A model generated the notes under the pieces. That model was not told the DNA's origin. It made no database searches and saw only the letters and a list, made by a program, of their open reading frames with translations. From an uncultured Oscillospiraceae bacterium (GTDB lineage Bacteria > Bacillota > Clostridia > Oscillospirales > Acutalibacteraceae): 19,321 nucleotides of DNA. Made by a program: the position numbers and the translations under genes. Positions 18,062 through 19,321 of the stretch are shown here, in pieces (within the stretch, counting starts at the first letter, position 1; every line of letters starts with the position of its first letter). Where the stretch lies: positions 1 to 19,321 of the forward strand of contig CAJKXG010000002.1 in the NCBI GenBank assembly GCA_905203795.1, in the 5' to 3' direction.

Positions 18062-18775
18062 ATCATTCTTGAAGAAGCGGCAACTATTTGGGGAGGAATC
18101 AAGGATGCTGCTTCAAGTATATGGAACGGAATCAAAAATGTTGTTATGGGCGTTGTGAATGGGCTTAAAAACGGCATTACAACCGCTTTCAACGCCGTTA
18201 AGACCTTCTTAACCTCTTGCTTCAATGCTATTAAAAATGTCGCTACAAGCGTGTGGAACGGTATTTGGGGATGTATTAAGGGCGTGATTAACGGAATCCT
18301 CGGCGGTATTGAAGGCATGGTTAATGGTGTTATCAAGGGCTTAAACTTTATGATAAATGCCTTAAACAAGCTCAGTTTTGATGTTCCCGATTGGGTTCCC
18401 ATTATCGGTGGCGAAAAGTTCGGGTTCAATATCAAGAATGTTAGCGAAGTCAAGATTCCTCGCCTTGCAGACGGCGGCGTTCTGAACTCCGGGCAGATGT
18501 TTATTGCACGAGAAGCCGGTCCCGAATTGGTCGCTAATTTAGGAAGACAAACCGCCGTTATGAATAACGACCAAATTGTTGAAAGCGTTTCCAATGGTGT
18601 TGCTGCCGCAAACTATGAGCAAAACGCCATCCTTAGAGAATTGGTTTATATCGGTAAAAAGTTACTCGAAAAGGATACCGTTGTTAATGCTGTTGTCAGT
18701 GCAAATAACATTATTGATGGTTTGGAGAGAAAGAACCGCAGAGACGGTAAAACAGTTATCCCTGTTGGATATTAA
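18062..18775 (+). pseudogene. Phage tail tape-measure protein, N-terminally truncated
   Basis: Tape-measure proteins set tail length in siphophages and help DNA passage. Only about the last 238 residues are here; full-length ones usually exceed 600. The fragment begins near EEAATIWGGIKDAASSIW and contains repeated W-G-I-K-type helical units (IWGGIK, IWNGIKNV, VWNGIWG). A hydrophobic glycine-rich stretch and the typical tail PRLADGGVLNSGQMFIARE and AGPELVANLGRQTAVMNND follow. The frame stays open upstream to an ATG at 18002, but the first 20 codons from there do not resemble a tape measure, overlap the minus-strand fragment and have no ribosome binding site. Truncation by rearrangement, or a mis-joined assembly, is therefore inferred. 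The stop codon overlaps the ribosome binding site of the next gene (TAAGGA). Codon use is AT-rich, unlike the host genes. Confidence 0.85.
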
Positions 18776-18787
18776 GGATGTGGTTAT

Positions 18788-19294
18788 ATGGTTACTGTAA
18801 AGGGTTTAGATTCGCTTATAAAGCGTGTCAACACTATGCAAAAACAACTACAAAGCCGCATTCCGTTATTTTTGGAACGCCTTGCTCAGATTGGTGTTGA
18901 TACCGCTTCTGTTCGGTTCAAATCTGCTCAATATGATGGTGTAAACGATGTAAATGTATCTGCTCGTATGAAGGGTTCAAATACAATCGTAATAACGGCA
19001 TCGGGTAAAGCGGTTTTGTTTATTGAGTTCGGAACGGGTATCACTTACACAGAAGAGCATCCCAAAGCAAGTGATATGGGAGCAGTTCGTGGCGGTTATG
19101 GTCAAGGCAAGGGAAATCAAAGCTCGTGGGGTTACTACGGAGAAGCCGGAACAAACGGCAGGATAATCAAAACAACTGATAAAGGCGATTTAGTTATCAC
19201 CCGTGGTAACCCTCCGGCTCGTGCAATGTACGAAGCCGACAAAGCGATTATGTCTCAAATCTTGAAAATCGCCAAAGAGGTTTTTACCCAATAA
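18788..19294 (+). CDS. HK97 gp10-like phage head-tail/tail-completion protein
   Basis: A 168-residue protein resembling the HK97 gp10 family, which links the head connector to the tail or completes the tail end. Visible family features are the N-terminal helix region (VKGLDSLIKRVNTMQKQL), the signature FIEFGTG at 78-84 and GNPPARAMYEA at 140-150 before the final helix. The ATG at 18788 follows AAGGA about 10 bases upstream, inside the stop of the tape-measure gene, so the two are probably one transcription unit. It is intact and normal in length. An unusual point is its place after the tape measure; in most siphophages gp10-like genes lie before it. After the stop, AGAGAGG at about 19301 may be the ribosome binding site of a next gene cut off by the window end. 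Confidence 0.8.
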   Translation: MVTVKGLDSLIKRVNTMQKQLQSRIPLFLERLAQIGVDTASVRFKSAQYDGVNDVNVSARMKGSNTIVITASGKAVLFIEFGTGITYTEEHPKASDMGAVRGGYGQGKGNQSSWGYYGEAGTNGRIIKTTDKGDLVITRGNPPARAMYEADKAIMSQILKIAKEVFTQ

Positions 19295-19321
19295 AAAAAG
19301 AGAGGTTGCAGTCCACGGCCC

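Overview
The window looks like chromosome from an anaerobic Clostridia-type Firmicute, most likely an uncultured gut or rumen Oscillospiraceae/Ruminococcaceae-like lineage. The reasons are a single-chain pyruvate:ferredoxin oxidoreductase, strong AGGAG-type ribosome binding sites, hairpin-plus-T-run terminators, and intracellular glycoside hydrolases (GH) without signal peptides. Positions 1 to about 16.3 kb are GC-rich with uniform codon use. From about 16.3 kb the DNA becomes clearly AT-richer, and the last 1.3 kb is phage-like. The lineage is inferred; no rRNA or other marker gene is present.

Layout: (1) 2-3325 (+) is the 3' part of nifJ/por (pyruvate:ferredoxin oxidoreductase), closed by a perfect terminator. 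(2) 3326-3660 is a dense regulatory region ahead of a two-gene operon: a very large GH2 enzyme (3661-7701) and a GH3 beta-xylosidase/glucosidase-type enzyme (7727-9880), ended by a hairpin that can serve both strands. (3) 9970-11464 (-) is a two-gene unit with an ECF sigma factor overlapping a one-pass membrane protein that is probably its anti-sigma factor; its outer part carries two HEAT-like motifs. (4) 11622-12941 (-) is a GH43 enzyme with a C-terminal beta-sandwich module, divergent from (5) a GH38 alpha-mannosidase (13174-16278, +). (6) 16539-17216 (+) is an orphan six-helix membrane protein. (7) 17217-17947 is mostly non-coding, with hairpins, a 16-bp direct repeat around a minus-strand promoter, and possible gene remnants. 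(8) From about 17.95 kb to the end is a damaged phage segment: the last 32 codons of a minus-strand gene, a tape-measure gene without its N-terminal part, and an intact HK97 gp10-like gene.

How it fits together: GH2, GH3, GH43 and GH38 all lack export signals, so they probably finish off imported plant or host-glycan oligosaccharides in the cytoplasm. Pyruvate from the sugars can feed PFOR, giving acetyl-CoA and reduced ferredoxin. No transporter or sugar-responsive regulator lies in the window, so both would be elsewhere. The regulatory DNA suggests at least two inputs: an AraC-like 21-bp-phased repeat upstream of GH2, and an 11-bp word shared by the GH2 and GH43 leaders. I see no CRISPR array, complete insertion sequence, tRNA or rRNA gene. 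The least ordinary features are the sigma/HEAT-like membrane pair, the GH2 control region, and the repeat-flanked promoter and phage breakpoint near 17.6-18.1 kb.
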